A stretch of DNA of 64,000 nucleotides, taken from Microbacterium oxydans. GTDB lineage: Bacteria; Actinomycetota; Actinomycetes; Actinomycetales; Microbacteriaceae. This document shows, piece by piece, positions 26,424-34,581 of the stretch. The stretch covers positions 1-64,000 of the forward strand of contig NZ_FMIR01000018.1 of the NCBI RefSeq assembly GCF_900095745.1, read 5' to 3'. Every line of letters begins with the position of its first letter. The stretch's first letter is position 1. The position numbers were made by a program, and so were the translations under genes. Under the pieces are notes generated by a model. It saw only the letters and a list, made by a program, of their open reading frames with translations. It ran no database searches and was not told where the DNA came from.

Positions 26424-26933
26424 TCAGGCCGAGGGTGCGAGACCCAGATCCTCTTCGCGCACCGTGCCCTGGAACGACCACGGGAAGTTGATCCACAGGT
26501 CGGTGTCCTTCCAGGCGAAGTCGGGCTGGATGATCGTCGAGGGCTTAGTGTAGATCGTGACCGACCGCACGTCGGCGCCCTTCTCCTGCAACAGCTGCAC
26601 GGCCAGCGCGAGCGTGCGCCCCGAGTCGGCCACGTCGTCGACGAGCAGCACCCGGCGCCCGTCGAGGTATGCCATGTCGAGCTCGGGCGGAAGCACCTCG
26701 GGCGCATCGAGCACCGTGCCGATCCCGGTGTAGAACTCGACGTTGATCGCTCCGCAGTTCTTGGCACCGAGCCCGTATGCGATGGCTCCGGCCGGGAGCA
26801 GCCCGCCCCGAGCGATCGCCACGACCACCTCCGGCTCGAAGCCGGTGGCGAGGATGCTCCGCGCCAGCTCTCGTGTCGCCGCTCCGAAGCCGTCCCAGGT
26901 CAGTGTCTCGCGCTCGAGCGCCGCATCCGTCAT
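26424..26933 (-). CDS. Phosphoribosyltransferase-family protein
   Basis: 169 residues. PRPP-binding loop RRVLLVDDVADSGRTLALAVQLL (about 93-115), preceded by VVVAIARGGLLPAGAIAYGLG. A C-terminal FAWKDTDLWINFPWSF motif follows, seen in the xanthine/hypoxanthine PRT-like group. The substrate purine or other base is not predictable. ATG 26933 is used; ATG 26951 in frame would add six residues. Converges with the ligase gene and is divergent from the TPP enzyme at 27096. Confidence 0.8.
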   Translation of the reverse strand: MTDAALERETLTWDGFGAATRELARSILATGFEPEVVVAIARGGLLPAGAIAYGLGAKNCGAINVEFYTGIGTVLDAPEVLPPELDMAYLDGRRVLLVDDVADSGRTLALAVQLLQEKGADVRSVTIYTKPSTIIQPDFAWKDTDLWINFPWSFQGTVREEDLGLAPSA

Positions 26934-26972
26934 CTCTGCATTCTCTCGCATCCTGGTATGCACTCTCGCCGC

Positions 26973-27095
26973 TAGACTGAGCGGGTCCGGCCCGGCCGGT
27001 GCCTGAAAAAGAGGCACGAAGCACTTCGCGAAGACGCGGAGGCGAGACACATACGGATCCGCATTTCCTCCGTCCCTGTCTCGAAAGGCTTTCGC
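26973..27095 (+). promoter_or_regulatory. Promoter and structured leader of the TPP enzyme gene
   Basis: TAGACT at 26973-26978 is a good -10 box, giving a leader of about 110 bases before ATG 27096. The leader holds a perfect hairpin, GTGCCT at 26999-27004 pairing with AGGCAC at 27012-27017 around GAAAAAG, and a CTTCGCGAAG palindrome at 27024-27033. No known riboswitch class was recognised. GAAAGG seven bases before the start is the ribosome site. Confidence 0.5.
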
Positions 27096-28745
27096 ATGCC
27101 CACCGTCTCCGCGCACGTCGCCCTCACTCTCGCTCAGCACATCGACTCCGTGTTCGGCGTGATGGGCAACGGCAACGCCTACTTCCTCGACGCCATCGAG
27201 ACGCAGACGGATGCCTCCTTCACCGCCGTCCGCCATGAGCAGGGCGCCGTGGTCGCCGCCGACGCCCACTTCCGCGCGTCCGGGCGCATCGCCGCGGGCA
27301 CCTCGACGTACGGCGCCGGGTTCACCAACACGCTGACTGCCCTGGCCGAGGCCGTGCAGGCGCATGTCCCCCTCGTGCTCGTGGTCGGCGACGAGCCCAC
27401 CTCCGGCCCGCGCCCGTGGGACGTCGACCAGATCGCGCTCGCCTCCGCCGTCGGCGCCCGCACCTATACGGTCGGCCGAGCGGATGCCGCAGCCACCACG
27501 ATCATCGCCATCGAGCACGCCCTGACCTACCGCGTCCCGGTCGTCCTCGCCATCCCCTACGACGTCGCGGCGCTCGAAGCCGGCGAGGTTCCGGCGGCCC
27601 CGTCGCCGCGGGTGCCCGCTCCGCTCGCGCCGCGTGGGGAGTTCGCCGAGGGGATGCTCGACGAGATCGCTGATGCTCTGCGCACCGCCCAGCGCCCGTT
27701 CCTCCTCGCCGGCCGCGGCGCATGGCTCTCCGACGCCAGCACGTCGCTGGGCGAGCTCGCCGCGGCGACCGGCGCGTTGACCGCGTCCTCGGCTCTCGGA
27801 CGGGGTGTCTTCCCCGACACGCAGTACGACCTCGGCGTCACCGGCGGCTTCGGCGCGGACGGCGCGATGGAACTCGTGCGCACAGCCGATGTCGCCGTGG
27901 TGTTCGGCGCCTCCCTGAACCAGTTCACGATGCGGTTCGGCGAACTCTTCGCGCCGGGGACGCGGGTCTTCCAGGTCGACATCGCCCCCGCCGCCACCCA
28001 TGCCCACGTCGGCGGATTCGTACGCGCCGACGCCCGCCTGGCCGCCGAGGCTCTCGTGTCACGGCTCGGTGGTTCCCTGTCGTCGAGCCCGTGGCGGGAG
28101 CGCGTCGACGTCGCGGCGGCCCGCATCTACGACGCCGGCGACGAACTCGCCACCGATGGACGCCTCGACCCGCGGTCGGCCGCGCGTCGCATCGCCGAGC
28201 TGCTTCCCGAGGACCGCATCGTGGTGTCCGACGGCGGCCACTTCATCGGCTGGGCGAACATGTACTGGCCGGTCGCCGCCCCCGACCGCATGATGATGAT
28301 CGGCACGGCATTCCAGTCCATCGGGCAGGGCTGGCCGAGCGTCGTCGGGGCCGCTCTGGCCAGGCGCGAATCGACCGTCGTACTCACCTCCGGCGACGGC
28401 GGCGGGCTGATGGCGATCGCCGACCTCGAATCTGCGGTCCGCGCGGCCGGTGGCCGGGGCATGGCCGTCGTCTGGAACGACGCGGCGTACGGCGCCGAGG
28501 TGAACCTGTATGGCCTCAAGGGCCTGGCCGAGGGACCCATGCGCATCCCCGAGGTGGACTTCGCCGCGTTCGGCGCCGCCGTCGGTGCCGAGGGCGTGGT
28601 GGTGCGCACGCTCGCCGACCTCGACCGCCTCGAGAGCTGGGCCGCCGAGGATGCCTCCACCCGCCGCTTCCTGCTCCTCGACCTGCGTATCTCCGGGGAT
28701 GTCATCGCTCCCTACCAGCAGGAGATCATCCGCGTGAACTCCTGA
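27096..28745 (+). CDS. Thiamine-pyrophosphate-binding enzyme of the acetolactate synthase/benzoylformate decarboxylase superfamily
   Basis: 549 residues in the three-domain layout: PYR domain (FGVMGNGNAYFLDAIE; catalytic Glu in FTAVRHEQGAVVAADA), central domain (RPFLLAGRGAWLSDAST, FQVDIAPAATHAHVGG) and PP domain (LTSGDGGGLMAIADLESAVRA with GDG, then VVWNDAAYGAEVN). No catalytic ilvB features (no FAD-specific pattern seen) and no small subunit beside it, so a decarboxylase or carboligase of unknown substrate is more likely than acetolactate synthase. Preceded by a structured leader. Confidence 0.78.
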   Translation: MPTVSAHVALTLAQHIDSVFGVMGNGNAYFLDAIETQTDASFTAVRHEQGAVVAADAHFRASGRIAAGTSTYGAGFTNTLTALAEAVQAHVPLVLVVGDEPTSGPRPWDVDQIALASAVGARTYTVGRADAAATTIIAIEHALTYRVPVVLAIPYDVAALEAGEVPAAPSPRVPAPLAPRGEFAEGMLDEIADALRTAQRPFLLAGRGAWLSDASTSLGELAAATGALTASSALGRGVFPDTQYDLGVTGGFGADGAMELVRTADVAVVFGASLNQFTMRFGELFAPGTRVFQVDIAPAATHAHVGGFVRADARLAAEALVSRLGGSLSSSPWRERVDVAAARIYDAGDELATDGRLDPRSAARRIAELLPEDRIVVSDGGHFIGWANMYWPVAAPDRMMMIGTAFQSIGQGWPSVVGAALARRESTVVLTSGDGGGLMAIADLESAVRAAGGRGMAVVWNDAAYGAEVNLYGLKGLAEGPMRIPEVDFAAFGAAVGAEGVVVRTLADLDRLESWAAEDASTRRFLLLDLRISGDVIAPYQQEIIRVNS

Positions 28746-28763
28746 CGCGACTGGCAGACTCGG

Positions 28764-29195
28764 ATGATGCCGGGTCTCCATCACGTCGAACTGTGGGTCG
28801 CCGACCTCGATGCCGTGCGCACCGAATGGCGCTGGATCCTCGATCGTCTGGGCTTCACGCTCGACAGCGAATGGTCCGACGGGGAATCCTGGGCTGCGGG
28901 CGGGACCTACCTCACCTTCACGACCTCGCCGAACCTGTCGGATGCCGCGCACGACCGCCGCCGCGCCGGGCTCAACCATCTGGCGTTCCACGGTGGCGAC
29001 CCCGCTGCTGTGGATGCGCTCATGGCCGAGGCCCCGACGCACGGTTGGCTCCCTCTCTACGCCGAGCGCTACCCGCACGCCGGCGGCGAACAGCACTACG
29101 CGGGTTGGCTCGAGAACGCCGCGGGCTTCAAGGTCGAGGTGGTCGCCGATGTCGCGTCGACACGGACGCAGACGCCGGCGACCACCGCCGTCTAG
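28764..29195 (+). CDS. VOC/glyoxalase-family protein
   Basis: 143 residues; ATG 28767 is an equally likely start. One glyoxalase/bleomycin-resistance module: LHHVELWVADLDAVRTEW, LNHLAFHGGDPAAVDALM, HYAGWLENAAGFKVEVVAD (His, His, Glu pattern typical for metal binding). No substrate can be named. Its stop overlaps the stop of the convergent VOC gene by four bases. Confidence 0.75.
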   Translation: MMPGLHHVELWVADLDAVRTEWRWILDRLGFTLDSEWSDGESWAAGGTYLTFTTSPNLSDAAHDRRRAGLNHLAFHGGDPAAVDALMAEAPTHGWLPLYAERYPHAGGEQHYAGWLENAAGFKVEVVADVASTRTQTPATTAV

Positions 29196-29572
29196 CCCTG
29201 AGCTCCGTAGTCGGGCAGTTCCTGCAGCGTCCAGGTATTGCCGTCGGGGTCGTCGAAGGACACGAACCGCCCCCAGTCCAGGTCTTCCACACCTTGCGCC
29301 TCTACGCCGAGACCTCGCAGGTGCGCCAGCGCCTCATCGGCATCGGGCACCACGACCTGGATCGAGTTCTGCTGCCCCGGCTCCAGATCGTTCCCGAGGC
29401 CCGTGCCGAAGGCGATCGAGCAGGCCGAACCCGGTGGAGTCATCTGCACGAACCGCAGCCCCTCGACGGGGGTCTGGTCGTGGTCGGCGTGGAAGCCGAT
29501 CTTCTCGTAGAAGGCCTTCGACCGGTCGACATCCGAGACCGGGACGAAGATGAGTTCGATCTTCCAATCCAT
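29192..29572 (-). CDS. VOC/glyoxalase-family protein
   Basis: 126 residues from ATG 29572, preceded by CAGGAGGAG. Single VOC module: MDWKIELIFVPVSDVDRSKAFY, YEKIGFHADHD, FVSFDDPDGNTWTLQELP. The common metal His is not evident in the first strand, as in many non-enzymatic or antibiotic-binding members. Tail-to-tail overlap with the other VOC gene; no functional link known. Confidence 0.78.
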   Translation of the reverse strand: MDWKIELIFVPVSDVDRSKAFYEKIGFHADHDQTPVEGLRFVQMTPPGSACSIAFGTGLGNDLEPGQQNSIQVVVPDADEALAHLRGLGVEAQGVEDLDWGRFVSFDDPDGNTWTLQELPDYGAQG

Positions 29573-29658
29573 CACGCACTCCTCCTGTCGGGCGCCGTCG
29601 CCCATCGGCGTCCACGGTACGCGCGGCCACCGACATCGCACCAGAGCGGTCGGTGACC

Positions 29659-29664
29659 GATACT
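29659..29664 (+). promoter_or_regulatory. -10 box of a probable leaderless gene
   Basis: GATACT at 29659-29664 places the transcription start at about 29671, exactly on an in-frame GTG. No ribosome-binding site lies between. Confidence 0.5.
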
Positions 29665-29670
29665 GGTCGG

Positions 29671-30876
29671 GTGACGCGACGTCGAGAGCATGACCGGATG
29701 CCCCTGATTCTCGACGCCCTCTGCCTGGCACGTGACGACGCCCCCGTGCGTCGCCTGATCGATGCATTCGGCGGCGACCCCGTGGCGACCACGGAGCGCA
29801 GCATCGGCGAACCCGCCGTGCTCTCGCAGCATCTGCTGTTCGAGTCGGGCGGAGAGATCGTGCTGCACGACGACGCGGTCGTCGCCGTGATCCTGCATCT
29901 CACGCCGACGCCGTTCACTCCGCGTGGCCTCGACGCCGCGGAGTGGCTCCCGGGGGTCGACAACGATGCGACCTTCGCCGACTTCAAGGCGACGTTCGAC
30001 GTCCCCTGGAGGTTCGCCGACGGGGACCGCTACTTCGTCCTCGAGGCAGCGTATCTGCGCCCGGAGTTCGTGAAGCACGGGGGCCGTCGCGCCGGAGACC
30101 TGCAGCGCGTGGCCATCACCGTGGATGACCCGAAGGAGACGTGCCGTCCGGCCGACGAGGACTGCCCGGTGTGCCGCGAACTGATCGTGCGCACCGGCGA
30201 CGGCTCCTTCGATGTGGACGGCACCGTCGACGCTCTCCTGGCGGGGGTCGAGGCGGGAGTACTCAGGGAGTCCAGCGGAGCCGTCAGCCTCGCCGATCTC
30301 CGGCTGCTCCACGCCTCCGCCCTGATGGAGCGGGTCGAGAGCCAGGTCACGTGCACCGCGTGCGGCCGGGTCGCCTGCCTCACCCTGTATCGCGATTCCT
30401 CCCCGACCTTCGGGTACCACCCGCTGGATGCCGCGATGCGACGGCCCCTCGAAGCCATCCCTCCCGTCGAGGAGTGGAGCGACGCCGCGCGCATCGCCGA
30501 GGCGCGCGATGCGATGCGCTACGTCGATCACGAGCCCGGCTCGTGGTTCCTGGTCGAACAGCAGGGCGACCTGTACCTCGACTCCCGGTACACGATCACC
30601 TCGATGGCCGAGGACTCGTGCCTGATCCGCCTGGATGAGGCCGAGCGTCAGGAGTATCACGAAGCCGGCCGCGACAGCCTCACCGGACTCGCCCAGCGCA
30701 TCGACCGCAGCGGCCCGCACCGCGAGGAGTCTCCCTTCCACCGGAGGAACCTCCGGCATCACCCGGACGGCGGAAGGGACTACTCCGCCGAAGTCCGGGC
30801 CGCGATCGCCGGGCACAACTGGCTCGCCCGGCAGAAGCAGGCCGCGGCACAGCGAGCCCACACCGCATCCGCGTGA
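29671..30876 (+). CDS. Protein of unknown function with two Cys-pair motifs
   Basis: 401 residues from GTG 29671 (leaderless start suggested by the -10 box); ATG 29698 (MPLILDALCLARDD) is the alternative. Not recognised. The middle has ETCRPADEDCPVCREL and the later part VTCTACGRVACLTLY, so up to seven Cys that could bind one or two zinc ions. The C-terminus is basic and His/Arg-rich (SPFHRRNLRHHPDGG). Soluble, no signal peptide. It converges with the response-regulator gene ten bases away. Codon use matches neighbours, so it is a genuine resident gene. Confidence 0.68.
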   Translation: MTRRREHDRMPLILDALCLARDDAPVRRLIDAFGGDPVATTERSIGEPAVLSQHLLFESGGEIVLHDDAVVAVILHLTPTPFTPRGLDAAEWLPGVDNDATFADFKATFDVPWRFADGDRYFVLEAAYLRPEFVKHGGRRAGDLQRVAITVDDPKETCRPADEDCPVCRELIVRTGDGSFDVDGTVDALLAGVEAGVLRESSGAVSLADLRLLHASALMERVESQVTCTACGRVACLTLYRDSSPTFGYHPLDAAMRRPLEAIPPVEEWSDAARIAEARDAMRYVDHEPGSWFLVEQQGDLYLDSRYTITSMAEDSCLIRLDEAERQEYHEAGRDSLTGLAQRIDRSGPHREESPFHRRNLRHHPDGGRDYSAEVRAAIAGHNWLARQKQAAAQRAHTASA

Positions 30877-30886
30877 CGGCTGAGCG

Positions 30887-31516
30887 TCAGATCCAGCCCT
30901 TGTCGAGGGCGATCCGCACGGCCTGCGCCCGGTTCGCCGCGCCCGTCTTCCCGATCGCCGCCGAGAGGTGGTTCCGCACGGTTCCGGCCGACAGGAACAC
31001 CTCCGCCGCGATAGCCGCCGCCGACCGCCCGTCCGCGGCGAGGCGCAGCACCTGACGCTCCCGGTCGCTCAGCGGGTTGGCGCCGTCGAACAGGCTGTCG
31101 GCCGCGAGCGCCGGGTCCAGCACGCGCAATCCGGAGTGCACCCGGCGCACGGCTTCCGCCAGCTGCTCGGCGGGAGTGTCCTTCACGATGAACCCGCTGG
31201 CTCCGGCATCCAGCGCCGAGCGCAGGTAGCCGGGGCGCGCGAACGTGGTCACGACGAGGATGCGCGTGTCCGGACTCACCTCGCGGATGCGTCGCGTCGC
31301 CTCCACGCCGTCCATGTCGGGCATCTGGATGTCCATCAGACACACATCCGGCCGCAGCTCCTCAGTGAGCCGCAGCGCCTCCGCGCCGTCGGCTGCCATG
31401 CCGATCACGGTGAGGTCCGACTCCAGATCGAGCAGCGCACCCAGCGCCCCGCGCACCAGCGCCTGGTCATCCGCGATCAGCAGCCGGATGCCGCCGGCTT
31501 CCCCTGCTGTCGTCAC
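30887..31516 (-). CDS. LuxR/NarL-type response regulator (DesR-like)
   Basis: 209 residues. Receiver domain with acidic pocket IADDQ, phospho-acceptor Asp 62 in CLMDIQMPDMDG, Thr in VVTTFARPGYL and Lys in FIVKDTP; C-terminal LuxR helix-turn-helix (NPLSDRERQVLRLAADGRS, AEVFLSAGTVRNHLSAAIGK). Start overlaps the kinase stop by four bases. Last gene of a four-gene unit with an ABC exporter and its sensor kinase, so it probably controls the transporter or membrane-stress genes. Confidence 0.9.
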   Translation of the reverse strand: MTTAGEAGGIRLLIADDQALVRGALGALLDLESDLTVIGMAADGAEALRLTEELRPDVCLMDIQMPDMDGVEATRRIREVSPDTRILVVTTFARPGYLRSALDAGASGFIVKDTPAEQLAEAVRRVHSGLRVLDPALAADSLFDGANPLSDRERQVLRLAADGRSAAAIAAEVFLSAGTVRNHLSAAIGKTGAANRAQAVRIALDKGWI

Positions 31517-32727
31517 CAGGTCACCTCCACCCGGGTCCCTGAGCCCTCGGCTTCACGCGCCGCGGTGATATGGAAACCCGCACCCGCCTCCGCCGCGCGT
31601 TCGCGCATGCCGCGGATCCCGTTGCCCGCGCCATCACCTGCGCCCTCCGCCAGGCCGATCCCGTCGTCTTCGACCACCAGCCGCCCCGGCGCCAACAGCA
31701 CTCGCACGGTGCGCGCCTCGGAATGGCGCAGTACGTTGGTCGTCGCCTCGCGCAGGATCCAGCTCGCGGTGATCGCCTGCACCGGAGACAGAGCCGCCGG
31801 CTCCCCGTCGACGCGCAGGTCGATGTCCGCCGCACGGAGAGAGTCCCGCGACGAGGCGAGCTGCTCGACGAGCGTCGTCGCCCGTGCACCGGCCACCGAC
31901 GACCGCACCCCCGCGATCGCCTCCGCGGTCAGTCGTTCGATATCGGCGAGCTCGGCCTTGGCCCGCTCCGGATCGGAGTCCATGAGCCGGCGCACGAGCT
32001 GCGCCTTGAGACCGACGACCGTCAGCGAGTGGCCGATCAGGTCGTGCACGTCGCGGGCGACGGCTTCGCGACCCTCACTCGTGGCCAGCTCGAGCCCGAG
32101 CTGTTCGGCCTCAGCGGAGCGGATGATGAGCCAGGTCGACACCGTGTTCACCACGCCGAGCAGCCCGATGATCGCCAGCACCGAGAGGTAGCTGAGGCCT
32201 CCGGGAAGGAGGAACACACACAGAGCCGCGACGATCACGGCTGCGGCTGTCGTGATCCAGTGCCACACGCGCGTCAGCCCGTACGAGGCGAACGACATGA
32301 TGAACGGCAGGAAGCTGAGCGCCGATCCGCCCTCGGCCGGCACCGAGACCAGCACGCAGACGATGAGGACCACGAACGTGGCCCACTGTCGTGTCGACGG
32401 CGGCCTCCCCAGTCCTCCACCGCCTCGCATGCCGTGCATGAAACCGGTGACGTACAGCACGACGAAGACGACCAGTGCGATCCAGCCGACGACGATCCAC
32501 GCGAGCGGCGCTTCGGAACGCAGCAGTGCGATCACCGGGTACACGAGGAAGACCAGCCAGATCACGGCCATCAGCCAGCCGAACCGCGCCCAGGGATCCT
32601 TTCCCACCGGCCCACGCGGGGCCCGCGCTCCCGGAGCCGACCACGCGGCCGGCGGTGCTCCCAGGGCGGCGAACCGCCGGGCCTCCTCGGATGCTTCCGA
32701 GGAGGCCCGCTTCGAGTGCTGCGTCAT
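31513..32727 (-). CDS. Sensor histidine kinase (DesK-like, HisKA_3 type)
   Basis: 404 residues. Cytoplasmic N-terminus of about 45 residues, then about five membrane segments between residues 48 and 200, then the HisKA_3 dimerisation helix with REAVARDVHDLIGHSLTVVG (phospho-His in the VHDLIGH motif) and a HATPase domain (REATTNVLRHSEA, VEDDGIGLAEGAG, GIRGMRERAAEAG). The layout resembles DesK, a membrane-fluidity sensor, but the signal here is unknown. Translationally coupled to the regulator. Confidence 0.9.
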   Translation of the reverse strand: MTQHSKRASSEASEEARRFAALGAPPAAWSAPGARAPRGPVGKDPWARFGWLMAVIWLVFLVYPVIALLRSEAPLAWIVVGWIALVVFVVLYVTGFMHGMRGGGGLGRPPSTRQWATFVVLIVCVLVSVPAEGGSALSFLPFIMSFASYGLTRVWHWITTAAAVIVAALCVFLLPGGLSYLSVLAIIGLLGVVNTVSTWLIIRSAEAEQLGLELATSEGREAVARDVHDLIGHSLTVVGLKAQLVRRLMDSDPERAKAELADIERLTAEAIAGVRSSVAGARATTLVEQLASSRDSLRAADIDLRVDGEPAALSPVQAITASWILREATTNVLRHSEARTVRVLLAPGRLVVEDDGIGLAEGAGDGAGNGIRGMRERAAEAGAGFHITAAREAEGSGTRVEVTW

Positions 32728-32766
32728 CCGTCCAACCTACTGTCGTCGCCCGATCTGGCCGGCGTC

Positions 32767-33522
32767 TTACTGCCGCGCCCGGGAGCGCTTCATGCCCAGG
32801 GTGACCAGCAGCACGAACAGTGCGAGCCACACGGCGACGTTGAGGAACAGCATCCACAGCTCATCCGTCTGCCCGGTGGTGAGGGTGCCGTCGGTCAACG
32901 GCCAGCGGCTCAGGGCGACGAAGCCGTAGAGAGGTGTGAACCGGGCGATGTCGAGCATCACCCCGTCGAGGGGCATGAAGACGTTGCCGAAGAACGCGAA
33001 GAACGTCATCGAGATCGAGGCGAGCGCCGCGGCCGAGTCGGAGCTGAAGAACAGGCCGACACCGAGCCCGAACAGTCCGTACATCAGGCCGATGCCGAGG
33101 ATGATGCCCGCGGTCGCCACCCAGCGCCAGCCGTCCTCTACCTCCGCGCCGGTCATCATGCCTGCGGCGAAGACCGCCACCAGTGCCAGCGCCGCGAAGG
33201 CGACGGAGGTGAGCAGTTTCGTCAGCGCATAGCCCGCGGTCGTCAGCGGCGTCATGGCGAGTTGGCGCCCCCAGCCCTGCTTCGCCTCGGTCGCGGCGAG
33301 CGAGGTCAGAGAGCTCATCGCGACCGCCGTGCCGTACGCGGCCATCGAGGTCATCACGTAGAACGAGACGTTGCCGTGCCCGGCCGAGAGCGAACCGAAG
33401 CCCATCCCGGCTCCGAACAGCAGGTACATCGCTACCGGCATCGCCAGGGTGAACGCGAGCGTGTAAGGGTTGCGCAGCTGGCGGACGCCTTCGATGCGCA
33501 GCATGGTGGGTGAGACGAGCAT
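32767..33522 (-). CDS. ABC-2 type transporter permease
   Basis: 251 residues with about six membrane segments (for example YTLAFTLAMPVAMYLLFGAG, LTSVAFAALALVAVFAAGMM, ILGIGLMYGLFGLGVGLFF, LNVAVWLALFVLLVTLGM). GWGRQLAMTPLTTAGYALTK is typical of ABC-2 exporters. Starts one base after the ATPase stop, 39 bases upstream of the kinase gene. Substrate unknown; drugs or lipids are usual for this arrangement. Confidence 0.87.
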   Translation of the reverse strand: MLVSPTMLRIEGVRQLRNPYTLAFTLAMPVAMYLLFGAGMGFGSLSAGHGNVSFYVMTSMAAYGTAVAMSSLTSLAATEAKQGWGRQLAMTPLTTAGYALTKLLTSVAFAALALVAVFAAGMMTGAEVEDGWRWVATAGIILGIGLMYGLFGLGVGLFFSSDSAAALASISMTFFAFFGNVFMPLDGVMLDIARFTPLYGFVALSRWPLTDGTLTTGQTDELWMLFLNVAVWLALFVLLVTLGMKRSRARQ

Positions 33523-33523
33523 G

Positions 33524-34498
33524 TCAGTTCTCCGTCAGAGCCGTGAAGGCGGTTTCGAGGGTGGGTGCGGCGATCTCCAGGTCGTGAGCGCCGTGTTCGA
33601 GCAGGATGCGGGCGGCGGCGTCGGAGTCCGCGGCCCGCAGGCTGAGACGATCTCCGTCGAGCCGCACGTCGACCACGCCTTCTGTCGCGCTCAGCGTCGC
33701 GACGAGCGCCGCTCCGTCCTCTCCGACCGTCGCGGATACGCTCCGCTCCCCGAGGCTCGCTCGCAGCAGCGCGGTGGGCGCATCCGCGACGACGGCGCCG
33801 CGGTGCATCACCACGGTCCGACGGGCGAACTGCTCCGCCTCCTCCAGGTAGTGCGTGGCGAAGATGATCGTGCGTCCGGCATCCGCATCGGCCCGCATCA
33901 CGTCCCAGAAGTGCCGCCGGGCCGTGACGTCCATGCCGGCCGTGGGCTCGTCGAGCACGAGGATGTCGGGGTCGGACACCATCGCGAGCGCGAACTTCAC
34001 CCGCTGCTGTTCTCCCCCCGAGCACTTGGCAACGCGGCGGCGGGCGAGGTGTTCGAGGTCGGCACGGGCCATGACCTCGGGCACCCGGGCGGCCGCTTCC
34101 GCTCCGTACAGCGAGGCGATGAGGCGCACGGTCTCGCCCACGGTCAGGTCGCCCAGCAGGCCGCCGGTCTGCAGCACCGCGCCGATCGCTCCGCTCGAGG
34201 TCGCCTGCTCGGGTGTGACGCCGAGCACCCGGACGCTGCCGCTGCTGGGCTGAGTGAGCCCGAGGAGCATGTCGAGAGTCGTCGTCTTGCCCGCACCGTT
34301 CGGGCCGAGCAGCGCGACGACCTCGCCGCGGCGGATCGACAGGTCGACCCCGCCGACGGCCTGCACACGGCGGTCGCCCGAGCCGAAGTGGCGCGTGACG
34401 CCCTTCAGTTCGAGGACGACCGGATCATGGTTCGGGGCTTCGGATGCCGGACGCGCGGTGACCCGCGTCGCCGACCCGTCCACGGAGGAGTTGTTCAT
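33524..34498 (-). CDS. ABC transporter ATP-binding protein
   Basis: 324 residues. Walker A LLGPNGAGKTTTLDMLLG, signature CSGGEQQRVKFALAMVSDPDILVLDEPTAGMD (signature and Walker B together), H-loop FATHYLEEAEQFA. A C-terminal domain of about 90 residues follows, as in drug-export ATPases. An Ala/Thr-rich N-terminal tail of 25 residues precedes the domain; GGAGGC lies directly before ATG 34498. First gene of the transporter/two-component unit, starting 47 bases after a long palindrome. Confidence 0.92.
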   Translation of the reverse strand: MNNSSVDGSATRVTARPASEAPNHDPVVLELKGVTRHFGSGDRRVQAVGGVDLSIRRGEVVALLGPNGAGKTTTLDMLLGLTQPSSGSVRVLGVTPEQATSSGAIGAVLQTGGLLGDLTVGETVRLIASLYGAEAAARVPEVMARADLEHLARRRVAKCSGGEQQRVKFALAMVSDPDILVLDEPTAGMDVTARRHFWDVMRADADAGRTIIFATHYLEEAEQFARRTVVMHRGAVVADAPTALLRASLGERSVSATVGEDGAALVATLSATEGVVDVRLDGDRLSLRAADSDAAARILLEHGAHDLEIAAPTLETAFTALTEN

Positions 34499-34545
34499 GC
34501 CTCCAGCCTCGCGGGATGAGCATCACGACGCCGGAGGGAGGTGTC

Positions 34546-34581
34546 ATCTCCTCGGCATGACACGTGTCATGCCGAGGAGAT
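34546..34581. repeat. Perfect 36-bp palindrome between the flavin monooxygenase and the ABC transporter genes
   Basis: The arms ATCTCCTCGGCATGACAC (34546-34563) and GTGTCATGCCGAGGAGAT (34564-34581) are exact reverse complements with no spacer. It begins directly after the stop of the monooxygenase (34582) and ends 47 bases before the ABC ATPase start. It could be a terminator for the upstream gene, a regulator-binding site for the ABC unit, or both. There is no T-tract. Confidence 0.85.

Noticed and set aside
29640..29665. A further PaaR-type operator (CGGTCGGTGACCGAT)
   Set aside because: It lacks the TTAC/GTAA ends and the 22-bp spacing, and its neighbours are not paa genes.
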